DNA of 64,000 nt from CAYWQB01 sp964460785. Lineage in GTDB: Bacteria > Chlamydiota > Chlamydiia > Chlamydiales > CAYWQB01. Both the position numbers and the translations under genes were made by a program. Each line of letters begins with the position of its first letter. The stretch's first letter is position 1. The stretch spans positions 266,915 through 330,914 of the forward strand of contig CAYWQB010000003.1 in NCBI GenBank assembly GCA_964460785.1, in the 5' to 3' direction. Below, in pieces: positions 32,230 to 40,781 of the stretch. A model generated the notes under the pieces. That model saw nothing but the letters and a program-made list of their open reading frames with translations, made no database searches and was not told where the DNA came from.

Positions 32230-33065
32230 TTTGTGCTTGCCCGCCTCACTAAAAGCGCTGCTAGATAGGTAAATCCTGCTAGCAGCGCAATCGTTGCGCC
32301 TAATGGCCAATTTAAAGTGTAGGAAAGAGCAGATCCAAATACGCAAAAAGTTGCGGAAAGGAGAATGCTAATCAACATCATTTTTGAGAGTCTTTGAGAA
32401 AAGAGATTGGCAAGAGCAGGGGGAATCGTGAGGAAGGTGATGACTAAAATGATTCCAACAATTTGAATGAGCAACACAACAGTCAAAGCATTCAAGGTGA
32501 GTAGAAGTAGGTAGAGCCGTTTTACCGGGATCCCTTGTAGAGAAGCTTGTGTTTCATCAAAGCAAAGAGCTTGAAATTTCTTATGTAAAAGTAGTGTGAC
32601 TCCTACCACAAGAATATCTAAGAGCCCGAGTAGCAAAAGGTCATGTGAGCTAGTCCATAGAATATTTCCAAGTAGATAACTTGAGAGCTCAACATTATAG
32701 CCCGGCGTTAAAGAGATAAAAACCACTCCAATGGCCATTCCTACAGACCAAATGGCCGCAATGAGGGAGTCTTCTCTCTCTCTTGCATAGAGGTGAACAG
32801 CCCCAATGATCCAAGCAGATAAGATCGCAGCGATAATCGCGCCATATAGAGGTTCTGCCCAAGATAAATTGTGGGCTCTTTGTAGATAAAGAAAGAGTCC
32901 CATGCCTCCAAGCACAGAATGAGCAATGCTTCCGCTAATGAAGACAATGCGTTTTACAACAATGTATGAGCCCATAATTCCACTTGCTATCGAGGAGAGA
33001 AGGCCCGTGATGACCGCAAAAAGTAACAGAGGATTGCTCGTCAAGGCATGTAGAAAATCAAGCAT
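32226..33065 (-). CDS. znuB: Metal ABC transporter permease (ZnuB/MntB family)
   Basis: 279 residues with about eight membrane helices. The start region GLLSSIASGIMGSYIVVKR and the block SIAHSVLGGMGLFL (the S-H-x-x-x-G motif) mark the ABC-3 permease family for zinc, manganese or iron. The last helices include FLTIPPALANLFSQRL, also conserved. It overlaps the ATPase gene by one base. Similar three-gene sets lie beside rplU-rpmA-obg in Chlamydia. Confidence 0.92.
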   Translation of the reverse strand: MLDFLHALTSNPLLLFAVITGLLSSIASGIMGSYIVVKRIVFISGSIAHSVLGGMGLFLYLQRAHNLSWAEPLYGAIIAAILSAWIIGAVHLYAREREDSLIAAIWSVGMAIGVVFISLTPGYNVELSSYLLGNILWTSSHDLLLLGLLDILVVGVTLLLHKKFQALCFDETQASLQGIPVKRLYLLLLTLNALTVVLLIQIVGIILVITFLTIPPALANLFSQRLSKMMLISILLSATFCVFGSALSYTLNWPLGATIALLAGFTYLAALLVRRASTN

Positions 33066-33796
33066 TAGGCATCTCCCTCATTGTGTGCAAATGGGGGGTG
33101 ATAAAGCCCCATTTGATAGTGAGAGCAAACTTCATGAGGTTGCAGAGAGGTAATGGACCCATGGACATACAAAACACGATCAATAGATTGAGAGAGAGAT
33201 TGTAGCTCATGTGTGACCATCAGTAAGGTGCGCGAACCAGCCATCTCTTCCAGGAGTCGCTTCAAAATAGCTTCTGATTGTGAGTCGATATTTGATGTTG
33301 GCTCATCAAGCATGAGTATCTCAGGATCGGAAAGTAGAGCTCTTGCAATTAAAGCTCTCTGTAACTGTCCTCCAGATAGAGCATGAATAGGGCGTCGTGC
33401 TAAGGAGCATAAGTTTAAGGCGTGAATTAACTCCTCAGCTCGCTCTTTATCTTGCTTTGCATAGCCTCGTAACCAGGAATGACGCCATAAAGCACCCATC
33501 ATCACAAGTTCATAGACAGTAATTGGAAATTGCTTATCAAAGCGCAGGGACTGAGGAACATAAGCAAGGCGAGGATAAAACTGCTTAGGCGGTTTGCCAA
33601 ATAGAGAGATCGTTCCCTTAGAAGGTTGAAGAAGCCCTAAAAGCAGTTTTAGAAATGTTGTTTTCCCTCCACCGTTTGGGCCTACAAGGGCTAGAAACTC
33701 CCCTTTTTGAATGGTCATATCCACATTCTCAAGAATGGGAGACTCTTGATAGGAAAAAGATAGATCCTTGCAAAGGATGCTAGTCTCAGTCATCAC
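33065..33796 (-). CDS. znuC: Metal ABC transporter ATPase (ZnuC/MntA family)
   Basis: 243 residues. It has a Walker A motif GPNGGGKTTFLKL, a Q-loop (VPQSLRF), the signature LSGGQLQRALIARAL and a Walker B ILMLDEPTS followed by the switch H in VTHELQ. This class of ATPase pairs with a family 9 binding protein and an ABC-3 permease, which flank it here. It overlaps znuA by 11 bases at its start. Confidence 0.94.
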   Translation of the reverse strand: MMTETSILCKDLSFSYQESPILENVDMTIQKGEFLALVGPNGGGKTTFLKLLLGLLQPSKGTISLFGKPPKQFYPRLAYVPQSLRFDKQFPITVYELVMMGALWRHSWLRGYAKQDKERAEELIHALNLCSLARRPIHALSGGQLQRALIARALLSDPEILMLDEPTSNIDSQSEAILKRLLEEMAGSRTLLMVTHELQSLSQSIDRVLYVHGSITSLQPHEVCSHYQMGLYHPPFAHNEGDA

Positions 33797-34673
33797 AGTT
33801 TAATGCCTCATGCGTGAGAGTTTCGGTGACCTCTTTCAGAAAGGAAAGATAGTCTTCGCTATAAGGGTCAATATGGCTGGCAGGAAGGTTTAAATACTTC
33901 GCAATGAGCTCGCCCCCCTTATTGTTGTACTGTTGCTGAAGGAAAATATGAGCCACATCTCCCTTTTTTGCTTCTTCTAATAACTGGTTTAAGTAGCGTG
34001 GTGGAGGCTCTTTCCCTTCATGTTCCACACTGAGTTGCTCAAGGTGGTAGTCAGAGCAGAAATAGGCAAGGGCTGGGTGGGAGACAATAACTTTCCGCTT
34101 GGGGAGAGCATGAAGCGCTTGATGAATCGCTAAGTCATAGCGCTTGAGCTTTTGAATCAAAGCCTCTGCATTCTCAGCAAAAAGCGCTTGCTTTTCAGGA
34201 ATAAGAGCTTGTAGCTCATTGCGGATACGCTCAACATGGAGGATGGCATTTTTAGGGCTAGTCCAGGTATGGGGGTCTCCATGGTGATGATGATGGTGAT
34301 CACCGTGCCCATGTTCATGGTGACAGGTTCCTTCAAGAAGGTGGATATCATCACGGAGGTCGATAAGTTTTAAGTCTGGAGTTGCCTGTTTAAGACTTGT
34401 GGCAAGCTTTGCTTCGAAAGGTTCCCCTCGACGAAACCAAATATCCGCATCCACTAAGCGCGCAGAGTCTCGGGGAGATGGCTCATAAAAGTGGGGGCTT
34501 GCCCCTGGGGGAACAATTAGCTCAATGCGAACCTCTGAGCCTGCGATTTGCTCTGCAAAGAACTTATCTGGACCAATACTGACTAGAACCTTTCTTCCGC
34601 TTTGTGCCTGAGGAGAAGGTGTGCAATTTACAAAGAAAATAGATAAAAAGAAGAAGATAAAGAGTTTTTTCAT
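33786..34673 (-). CDS. znuA: Zinc-type metal-binding protein (ZnuA family)
   Basis: 295 residues. A signal peptide (about residues 1-17) ends FFVNC-T, so it may be lipidated. The family 9 folds are clear: GASPHFYEPSPRDSARL supplies the first metal histidine and KRKVIVSHPALAYFC the second. Between them lies a histidine-rich loop (about residues 117-133, HHEHGHGDHHHHHHGDPH), characteristic of zinc-specific members. The AT-rich gap upstream contains the inverted repeat TATACT...AGTATA, a possible regulator site. Manganese or iron cannot be excluded, but the loop favours zinc. Confidence 0.9.
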   Translation of the reverse strand: MKKLFIFFFLSIFFVNCTPSPQAQSGRKVLVSIGPDKFFAEQIAGSEVRIELIVPPGASPHFYEPSPRDSARLVDADIWFRRGEPFEAKLATSLKQATPDLKLIDLRDDIHLLEGTCHHEHGHGDHHHHHHGDPHTWTSPKNAILHVERIRNELQALIPEKQALFAENAEALIQKLKRYDLAIHQALHALPKRKVIVSHPALAYFCSDYHLEQLSVEHEGKEPPPRYLNQLLEEAKKGDVAHIFLQQQYNNKGGELIAKYLNLPASHIDPYSEDYLSFLKEVTETLTHEALNCDD

Positions 34674-34779
34674 GGCTTTCTTAGATATTTAACACAAAAA
34701 GTATACTATTTTTTATGTTAAAAAGCAAAGTATAATAAATTTATTTGAGTGATAGGATAAATAAAAATGCACAGTTTTC

Positions 34780-34808
34780 TTGAATGGAAAAGCCTCTTTG
34801 CATAGACT
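34780..34808 (+). promoter_or_regulatory. Promoter of the tRNA-Ser gene
   Basis: TTGAAT (34780-34785) and TAGACT (34803-34808) are separated by 17 bases and end 14 bases before the first tRNA base. This is the expected position for a single-gene tRNA transcript. Confidence 0.6.
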
Positions 34809-34822
34809 TTTTCCTCTCTTCT

Positions 34823-34910
34823 GGAGGAGTGTCCGAGTGGCCGAAGGAGCACGCCTGGAAAGTGTGTGTACGTTAACCGCGTACCGAGGGTTCGAATCCC
34901 TCCTCCTCCA
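34823..34910 (+). tRNA. tRNA-Ser with anticodon GGA
   Basis: An 88-base class II tRNA. The acceptor stem GGAGGAG pairs with CTCCTCC (34903-34909). The D-arm is TCCGAGTGGCCGAAGGA, the anticodon loop CTGGAAA lies between CACGC and GTGTG, the long variable arm typical of serine tRNA follows (GTACG...CGCGTAC), and the T-arm is GAGGGTTCGAATCCCTC. The discriminator base is A rather than the usual G, and no CCA is encoded. It reads UCC and UCU codons. Confidence 0.95.
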
Positions 34911-35029
34911 TTCCTAGTCCTAATAGGGGTTGTGTTTTCTGAAATACTTTGAGAGTCAAAAATTTTTGAATAGAAATGATCTCTTAAGATATTGCAGTGC
35001 TGTTCTTAGCTCACAGAAGGTTAGGTTTT

Positions 35030-35329
35030 ATGATACGCCATATCGTTATTCTGCAATTCAATAAAAAAGAAGATAAAGATTATTTTTCATTGCTGAAACA
35101 AACAGTTTCATTGGTTAAGCAAATTCCAGGGGTCGTTAGCTATGAAATTTTTGAAAATGAAAGTGAATATGTCTCTAAAGAACTCATTAGTTTTGGCGTC
35201 GAAATAAAATTCAAAGACCAAGAGGCATTGGATATCTTCATGTCTCATCCAAAACATTATGAAGCGAATAGGATTTTTGAAGAGTATTTGGCAGATCCTC
35301 CATATTTGGTTTTAACTCACTCTATTTGA
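35030..35329 (+). CDS. Dabb-domain (stress-responsive A/B barrel) protein
   Basis: 99 residues from the ATG at 35030, preceded by AGAAGG. It has the Dabb fold pattern: MIRHIVILQF at the start, KQIPGVVSYEI, then FKDQEALDIFMSHPKHYE. These small proteins form dimeric alpha/beta barrels and are of unclear enzymatic role. Start at 35030 is preferred over a leader that runs upstream to 34997. It stands alone, after tRNA-Ser. Confidence 0.82.
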   Translation: MIRHIVILQFNKKEDKDYFSLLKQTVSLVKQIPGVVSYEIFENESEYVSKELISFGVEIKFKDQEALDIFMSHPKHYEANRIFEEYLADPPYLVLTHSI

Positions 35330-35483
35330 TCAGAGCTATGCAACCCACTATAGAGCAAGCCTTTCACTTTGAAAGCAGAGGGATCAGGTTTGAAGAGGGC
35401 TACCAAATTTGCCATTGGTTTTCTTCTCTCAAAAGGATAGGGATGGCGCGCCATACGCTATGTCCTAAAAGAGGCAAAGCACC

Positions 35484-35942
35484 TCACTCTTTTAAGCCTT
35501 TGGTTTGCCTTTCATTTTGAAAGTACTTAATGAAAAAGACCTTGCTTAAAGCAGGGTTTTTCTTATTTTGACGGGTAAACTCTATTTCAAACCCACACTT
35601 CTTATAAAAGTCAGGAGCTTGGAAAGCAGAGGTGACAAGGTTGATATTATTATACCCCTTCCCTTCAAACCTTCTCTCCAGCTCTTTAAGTAACTGGCGT
35701 CCAATGCCAAGATTCCTATGGGAGGGATGTACCCAGAGATCATCTATATACACCTCAGCAAAAGCAGTGTATGCTTGCAAGGCGCCTAGTACTTCTCCTT
35801 TATGGCTCTTGGCTAGTAAAATAAAGGGAGAGTAGCCACAAACAATGCCTTTTTTGGCTTCATCTTTGATGTGCCCTTGCTCAATAAGGGTTTGGGTCTT
35901 AGCGGATAATGAGGTCTTTTTCTCAAAAAGATAGCTGTCCAT
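35484..35942 (-). CDS. GNAT-family N-acetyltransferase
   Basis: 152 residues. The coenzyme A-binding motif is WVHPSHRNLGIGRQLLKELE (R-x-x-G-I-G), preceded by the strand EVYIDDLWV. The C-terminal strand FYKKCGFEIEF is also typical. The substrate is not predictable. The gene is convergent with the Dabb gene; between them (35330-35483) there is no supported gene. Confidence 0.85.
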   Translation of the reverse strand: MDSYLFEKKTSLSAKTQTLIEQGHIKDEAKKGIVCGYSPFILLAKSHKGEVLGALQAYTAFAEVYIDDLWVHPSHRNLGIGRQLLKELERRFEGKGYNNINLVTSAFQAPDFYKKCGFEIEFTRQNKKNPALSKVFFIKYFQNERQTKGLKE

Positions 35943-36233
35943 AAGAACTCTTGTATGTCATTTGCAAACGAAAAACCTTTATTATAGCTTGATTTCGATA
36001 AAAGGATTGCAATAATCCGCGCTCAGCTTTAAAATTTTGTTCTTAAATAAGCTGACTAAGCAGTATTTTTTTGGTCATAGTCCGAGCACCACGCTCCATA
36101 AGCGTTTTTAGCGCCATTGTTTTCTTTCCCCAGTATCACTTTTGAAAGAAGTTGCCAGACAAATACTAAAGTCTACCCATAAACGGCTGCTTTTATGAAA
36201 GAAAACGGCCACAAAAGCCATAAGGAGATAAGA

Positions 36234-36458
36234 ATGGCTCAACAAATCGGTATTGTAAAATGGTTCAACCCTACAAAAGGTTATGGTTTCATTCAGCCAG
36301 AAGCTGGTGGAGACGATGTATTCGTTCACATTAGTGCTGTGCAACAGTCGGGCCTTGAAGAGCTAGTTGAAGGGCAAAAGGTTAGCTATGAGCTTGCTAC
36401 AAGCAGAGGAAGAACATCAGCTGTTAACCTTAAAGTTGCTGCAGCAGCTGCTCAATAA
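36234..36458 (+). CDS. Cold-shock-type RNA-binding protein
   Basis: 74 residues, one CSD. GIVKWFNPTKGYGFIQPE carries RNP1 and DVFVHISAV carries RNP2. The ATG at 36234 follows AAGGAG; an upstream in-frame ATG at 36195 is less likely. The long upstream gap (about 290 bases, 35943-36233) with hairpin-forming sequence would suit a structured 5' leader, as in cspA, but I cannot prove one. It precedes a DEAD-box helicase by 75 bases, a pairing that makes sense for RNA remodelling. Confidence 0.93.
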   Translation: MAQQIGIVKWFNPTKGYGFIQPEAGGDDVFVHISAVQQSGLEELVEGQKVSYELATSRGRTSAVNLKVAAAAAQ

Positions 36459-36532
36459 GTGGCGAATCAAGCCGGCTTTGTGAGTTTAGCAAGTTTGTTG
36501 AGCCCATAAAGCCTTTTTTTACAGGATAATTA

Positions 36533-37723
36533 ATGAATACATTTTCAAGTTTTGAACTGCCAGAGCCACTTCTTGCAGCTCTAGAAGACATGCAGTTTAC
36601 TGCACCTACACCCATTCAGGCTGAGGCTATACCTTTAGCTCTGAATGGAAAAGATATCTTAGGCTCAGCCCAGACGGGTACAGGAAAGACCGGAGCTTTT
36701 GGTATTCCCCTAGTAACCCACTTGATCAATAACCCGCAGGCTGGAGCTCTTGTAATGGCTCCCACTCGTGAGTTAGCAATGCAGGTGATGAAAAACCTAC
36801 GCGCTTTCCTTGGAGAGTGCAAAGGCATCAAATCCGCTTTACTGATTGGGGGCGAGCCCATCTTTAAACAGCTTCGTCAGCTGAAGGCAAAACCTCGCTT
36901 AATTGTTGGAACACCTGGTCGAATCCAAGATCACCTTCAGCGTAGAAGTTTAAATCTATCACGCACTTCCTTTCTGGTTCTTGATGAAACAGATAGAATG
37001 TTGGATATGGGATTCAGTGTACAGATCGAAAAAGTTCTGGAACACTTACCAGAAGAGAGGCAGACACTGCTATTCTCTGCCACATTGCCTAAATCGATTT
37101 TGTCGATTGCCCAAAACTATCTCTCTGAGCCAGAAAGAATTTCTGTCGGTAGAGAGTCTGCCCCAGCAGCAAATATAGATCATCGTGTGGTCTTCCTGAA
37201 AGAGGGAGAGAAGTACGATAAGCTACAGAGCGAGTTGGAACAGCGAGAAGGATCCATCCTTGTCTTCGTGAAGACAAAATTTGGGACCGAAAAGATGGCT
37301 GGGCAGTTACGCAAACTCGGGCATCGAGCAGAAGCAATCCATGGTGACTTGCGACAAAAGCGTCGCGAAAATGTGATAGCTGGCTTTCGCAGAAAGAAGC
37401 ACCGCATCTTGGTTGCTACCGATGTAGCAGCTCGTGGACTTGATATCCCTCACATTGAGCATGTCATTAACTATGACTTGCCTCAGTGCCCAGAGGATTA
37501 TATCCACAGGATTGGTCGAACCGCTCGTGCTGGAGCTGAAGGGGCAGCCCTTTGCTTCGTTTCTGGCTCTGAAAAGGGCAAGTGGCGTGCTATTGAGCGT
37601 TTGATTGATCCAAAGGCTGCAAGCAAGGAAAAGCCGGAGTTTAACAGGCGTCGGCAAACCAAGCGCTTCGCTTCTCGCAAAGCCAATTGGAGAAAAGGGC
37701 GGCGCCCTCAAAAAACGCGCTAA
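36533..37723 (+). CDS. DEAD-box RNA helicase (RhlE-like)
   Basis: 396 residues. Motifs in order: F-SSFELPEPLLAAL at the Q-motif, AQTGTGKTGAF (I), PTRELAMQV (Ia), TPGRIQDHL (Ib), VLDETDRMLDMGF (II, DETD rather than DEAD), SATLP (III), VFVKTK (IV), ATDVAARGLDIP (V) and HRIGRTARAG (VI). The short basic tail (RRRQTKRFASRKANWRKGRR) is typical for RhlE-type helicases. It unwinds structured RNA during ribosome assembly or decay and follows the cold-shock gene. Confidence 0.95.
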   Translation: MNTFSSFELPEPLLAALEDMQFTAPTPIQAEAIPLALNGKDILGSAQTGTGKTGAFGIPLVTHLINNPQAGALVMAPTRELAMQVMKNLRAFLGECKGIKSALLIGGEPIFKQLRQLKAKPRLIVGTPGRIQDHLQRRSLNLSRTSFLVLDETDRMLDMGFSVQIEKVLEHLPEERQTLLFSATLPKSILSIAQNYLSEPERISVGRESAPAANIDHRVVFLKEGEKYDKLQSELEQREGSILVFVKTKFGTEKMAGQLRKLGHRAEAIHGDLRQKRRENVIAGFRRKKHRILVATDVAARGLDIPHIEHVINYDLPQCPEDYIHRIGRTARAGAEGAALCFVSGSEKGKWRAIERLIDPKAASKEKPEFNRRRQTKRFASRKANWRKGRRPQKTR

Positions 37724-37744
37724 CCGTTCCTTGTGGAAAGCGAG

Positions 37745-38137
37745 CTACTCCATAGGAGTTGCAAGCTCAATCAGGACTCCATTCGGATCTCGAATGTAGG
37801 CCACTGTTTGTCCCCATGGCTTTTTAGTCGGGGGACAAACCTCCTCAGCCCCATACTTTAAGCATTGCTCAAAAACTTGTTCAAGGTCTCTTGTCGTCAG
37901 AGTGGGTGCACACCCTAAAGGGGTACTTGTAGAAGATTTGTAAAATCCCTGAGGAAATGTTTCTTCCACAAACTCCTCTTTGACAAATGCAAGCTTTGTC
38001 TCTCCTGTCTTTAGCTCGACATAACAGCCAGACTCATGCGCAAAATGTATGGGAATCCCTAAAGCTGTAGTAAAAAAATCGATACTTTTTTGAACATTCT
38101 CTACGTAATAGATCATGTGAGAAAGTTGCAGATTCAT
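37745..38137 (-). CDS. VOC-superfamily (glyoxalase/bleomycin-resistance) protein
   Basis: 130 residues from the ATG at 38137, preceded on the minus strand by AGGAGAG. A longer frame reaches back to 38236 but lacks a site. The paired beta-alpha-beta-beta-beta modules are seen in SHMIYYVENVQKSIDFFTTAL and AYIRDPNGVLIELATP. The C-terminal glutamate (IELAT) and the histidine in SHMIYYV are the usual metal ligands. Function may be glyoxalase-like or antibiotic binding; the substrate is not predictable. Confidence 0.83.
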   Translation of the reverse strand: MNLQLSHMIYYVENVQKSIDFFTTALGIPIHFAHESGCYVELKTGETKLAFVKEEFVEETFPQGFYKSSTSTPLGCAPTLTTRDLEQVFEQCLKYGAEEVCPPTKKPWGQTVAYIRDPNGVLIELATPME

Positions 38138-38238
38138 AATCTCTCCTAAAAATGAGAATTCAGTGCTACTTTTTCGGCGGTGACTTATTCTTAGCTGTCT
38201 ATTCTTATTCTTTTCGACCCTAGGAAAGGAGTGCATCC

Positions 38239-39297
38239 GTGCAAATCAGTCTGCAGAAGCAAGAAGAGTTTTACCAAGCCTTACTACGCAAAGATGTAAC
38301 CTATGAAGGGCTATTTTTCGTAGGAGTTTTATCAACATCCATTTTTTGTCGTCCAACTTGTCCTGCAAAGAAGCCTTTGCGTAAAAACTGCTTGTTTTTT
38401 ACTGCTGTCGAGCAAGCGCTCCTTGCAGGGTTTCGTCCCTGTAAACGTTGTCACCCTTTAACGCACCAAAAGGTGCATAGCCCTTTGATTCACAAGCTAG
38501 TAGGTTGTGTGGAACAAGTGCCAGAGAAGCGCTGGTCCAGCCAAGATCTGCGTGAGATGGGGGTGGACCCTTGTACAGCAAGGCGACACTTTCTCAAGAG
38601 TTTTGGGATTACCTTTTTTGCCTATGCACGAGCTAGGAGAATGGGAATCGCTTTGCGTGAAATTCGAGCAGGGAAGTCAGTGATTGAAGCCCAAGTGGGT
38701 GTTGGTTATGAATCAGGAAGTGGGTTCAGGGATGCCTTTAGTAAGATTTTAGGCGCTCCCCCATCAGGAAGAAACGGAGAGGCTTCTGTGCTTTATGGAG
38801 ACTGGATTGAGACACCTCTAGGACCAATGTTAGCGATTAGTGATGACGAGGCCTTACACCTTCTAGAGTTTACAGGGCGCAGAGGGTTAGAAAAGGAGAT
38901 TGAGCGCCTCCGCATGCGAGCAAAGGCGGCAATTATTCCAGAAAAGACAGCGGTACACCGGCAAGTTGCAAAAGAGTTAAAAGAGTACTTTGAAGGCAAC
39001 CGGCAGGCATTTGAGATTCCCTTGCATGTATGGGGGACCCCTTTTCAGCGCCGAGTCTGGCAAGCCCTTCAGGAAATTCCCTATGGAGAAACCCTCTCTT
39101 ACACTCAGCAAGCGGAAAAGCTAGGAGAAGCTGCGGCTTGCCGAGCAGTTGCCAATGCAAATGGGGCCAATCAAATTGCCATTTTAATTCCTTGTCATCG
39201 AGTGATACGGTCTGATGGCTCCTTAGGTGGTTATGGAGGAGGCATTAGCAAAAAAGAGTGGCTTTTACAACACGAGAAGCAAAAGAATAAGCTCTGA
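38239..39297 (+). CDS. ada: Ada: methylphosphotriester/O6-methylguanine methyltransferase and regulator
   Basis: 352 residues, the full three-part Ada. The N-terminal zinc domain has four cysteines at 37, 41, 68 and 71 (FCRPTC and RPCKRC); Cys37 corresponds to the methyl-phosphotriester acceptor. The AraC-type DNA-binding domain follows (about 85-185). The C-terminal methyltransferase domain has the acceptor cysteine in LIPCHRVIRSDGSLGGYGGG. It repairs alkylated DNA and activates its regulon when methylated. GTG is the start, behind AGGAAAGGA. In Chlamydia an ada-type gene lies beside an opp cluster, as here. Confidence 0.95.
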   Translation: MQISLQKQEEFYQALLRKDVTYEGLFFVGVLSTSIFCRPTCPAKKPLRKNCLFFTAVEQALLAGFRPCKRCHPLTHQKVHSPLIHKLVGCVEQVPEKRWSSQDLREMGVDPCTARRHFLKSFGITFFAYARARRMGIALREIRAGKSVIEAQVGVGYESGSGFRDAFSKILGAPPSGRNGEASVLYGDWIETPLGPMLAISDDEALHLLEFTGRRGLEKEIERLRMRAKAAIIPEKTAVHRQVAKELKEYFEGNRQAFEIPLHVWGTPFQRRVWQALQEIPYGETLSYTQQAEKLGEAAACRAVANANGANQIAILIPCHRVIRSDGSLGGYGGGISKKEWLLQHEKQKNKL

Positions 39298-39304
39298 TAT
39301 TGCC

Positions 39305-39332
39305 TTGACTTTCGTAAAGGTTTTTCTATGAT
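39305..39332 (+). promoter_or_regulatory. Housekeeping promoter of sthA
   Basis: TTGACT (39305-39310) and TATGAT (39327-39332) are separated by 16 bases and end 34 bases before the sthA start. It fits the sigma-70 consensus at 5 of 6 positions in both boxes. Confidence 0.65.
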
Positions 39333-39366
39333 CTGTCTAATCTAGTAGTTCAATAGAGAGAGCAAA

Positions 39367-40773
39367 ATGGATACGTACGATCTCATCGTCATCGGCTCTG
39401 GGCCGGCAGGTGAAAAGGCAGCCGTCAAAGCAGCCTACTTTGGGTATAAAGTGGCTGTAATAGAAAAGGAAAAGGCTTGTGGAGGTGCTGGAGTCAATAC
39501 AGGGACACTTCCTTCCAAGACGTTAAAAGAGACGGCGCTTTACTACTCCGGAGATCGTGATAGAGGCATGTTTGGGGTGAGTAAAGTACTTGGACATGAA
39601 GCAGGAGTCCAAGACTTCATGTACCGGAAAAATATTGTGACCAAAGCGCTTGCTTCAGAAGTGGAGCATAACCTTGATCTACACCGGGTCGATCTTTACA
39701 AGGGGATGGGGGTTTTTCGAGATAAGAACACAGTGGAAGTCTGTGGCAAAGAAAATAAAATGCTAAAAGCAAAGTTTGTTCTTATTGCTACAGGAAGCTA
39801 CCCCAGCCACCCTTCATTTATTCCTTTTGACCAGGAAATTATTCATGATTCAGACACGATCCTGAGCATGAAGAAGTTCCCAAAGTCTATTTGCATTCTT
39901 GGTGCGGGTGTCATCGGGTGTGAGTATGCAACAATTTTTGCTAAGATGGGTGTGCGGGTTTATCTCATCAATCGCACAGATCGCATTTTGCCCTTTTTAG
40001 ATAGTGAGATCACCGAGTCTCTTGTGGAAGAGATGGGGAAAATGGGCGTGCATGTACTTTTTAATACATCGGCAGAAAGTGTAGAGCGAGATGGAAACGA
40101 CGTCGTTAAAGTCAAGCTATCCTCAGGAAAAGAGCTAGAAACAGAAATGTTCCTTTTTGCAGCAGGGCGTAAGGGCCAAGTTGATGCTTTGAACCTAGGT
40201 CTAGTGGGAGTAGAGAGTGATAGCCGAGGGCAGATCTCTGTCGATAAAAACTATCAAACATCTGTTCCCAATATCTATGCAGTGGGAGATGTGATTGGGT
40301 TTCCAGCTTTGGCAAGTACGAGTATGGACCAAGGAAGAATCGCTGTGGAGCATATGTTCCATACACATGACACAGAAAGGCTCAATGAGGTTTTACCTTT
40401 TGGGATTTATACCGTCCCAGAAGTCTCAATGGTAGGTCTTTCAGAGTCTGAGGCACAAGCTAAAGAGATTTCTTATTGTACTGGAGTCTCTTACTACAAA
40501 GATAGTGCACGTGGGCGCATCATGGGAATCGAATCAGGGCTGTTAAAGCTGGTTTTTGAAAAAGATAGTCATGTGATTTTGGGTGTGCATGTCATTGGAG
40601 ATCATGCAACCGAGCTGATTCACTATGGGATGTATTTAATTGAAAGAAAGGTTACGGTGGATGAGTTAATTAACAAGGTGTTCAACTATCCCACTCTGCA
40701 TGATTTATACAAGTATGCAGCATATGATGGGTTAGGCAATCTTTCGGGGCACAAAATTAAAAACAAGCGATAG
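39367..40773 (+). CDS. sthA: Soluble pyridine nucleotide transhydrogenase SthA
   Basis: 468 residues, flavoprotein disulfide-reductase fold. The FAD site is VIGSGPAGEKAA. In place of the redox cysteine pair of lipoamide dehydrogenase, the motif reads GGAGVNTGTLPSKTLKE, typical of SthA. The NAD(P) site is ILGAGVIGCEYATIFA, and the dimer end HDLYKYAAYDGL is also SthA-like. It equilibrates NADPH and NADH. It precedes the opp genes by 8 bases but is metabolically unrelated. Confidence 0.93.
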   Translation: MDTYDLIVIGSGPAGEKAAVKAAYFGYKVAVIEKEKACGGAGVNTGTLPSKTLKETALYYSGDRDRGMFGVSKVLGHEAGVQDFMYRKNIVTKALASEVEHNLDLHRVDLYKGMGVFRDKNTVEVCGKENKMLKAKFVLIATGSYPSHPSFIPFDQEIIHDSDTILSMKKFPKSICILGAGVIGCEYATIFAKMGVRVYLINRTDRILPFLDSEITESLVEEMGKMGVHVLFNTSAESVERDGNDVVKVKLSSGKELETEMFLFAAGRKGQVDALNLGLVGVESDSRGQISVDKNYQTSVPNIYAVGDVIGFPALASTSMDQGRIAVEHMFHTHDTERLNEVLPFGIYTVPEVSMVGLSESEAQAKEISYCTGVSYYKDSARGRIMGIESGLLKLVFEKDSHVILGVHVIGDHATELIHYGMYLIERKVTVDELINKVFNYPTLHDLYKYAAYDGLGNLSGHKIKNKR

Positions 40774-40781
40774 AGACATTT

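Noticed and set aside
35326..35520. 64-residue frame after the Dabb gene
   Set aside because: No ribosome-binding site, unusual composition, and it overlaps the end of the GNAT gene on the other strand.
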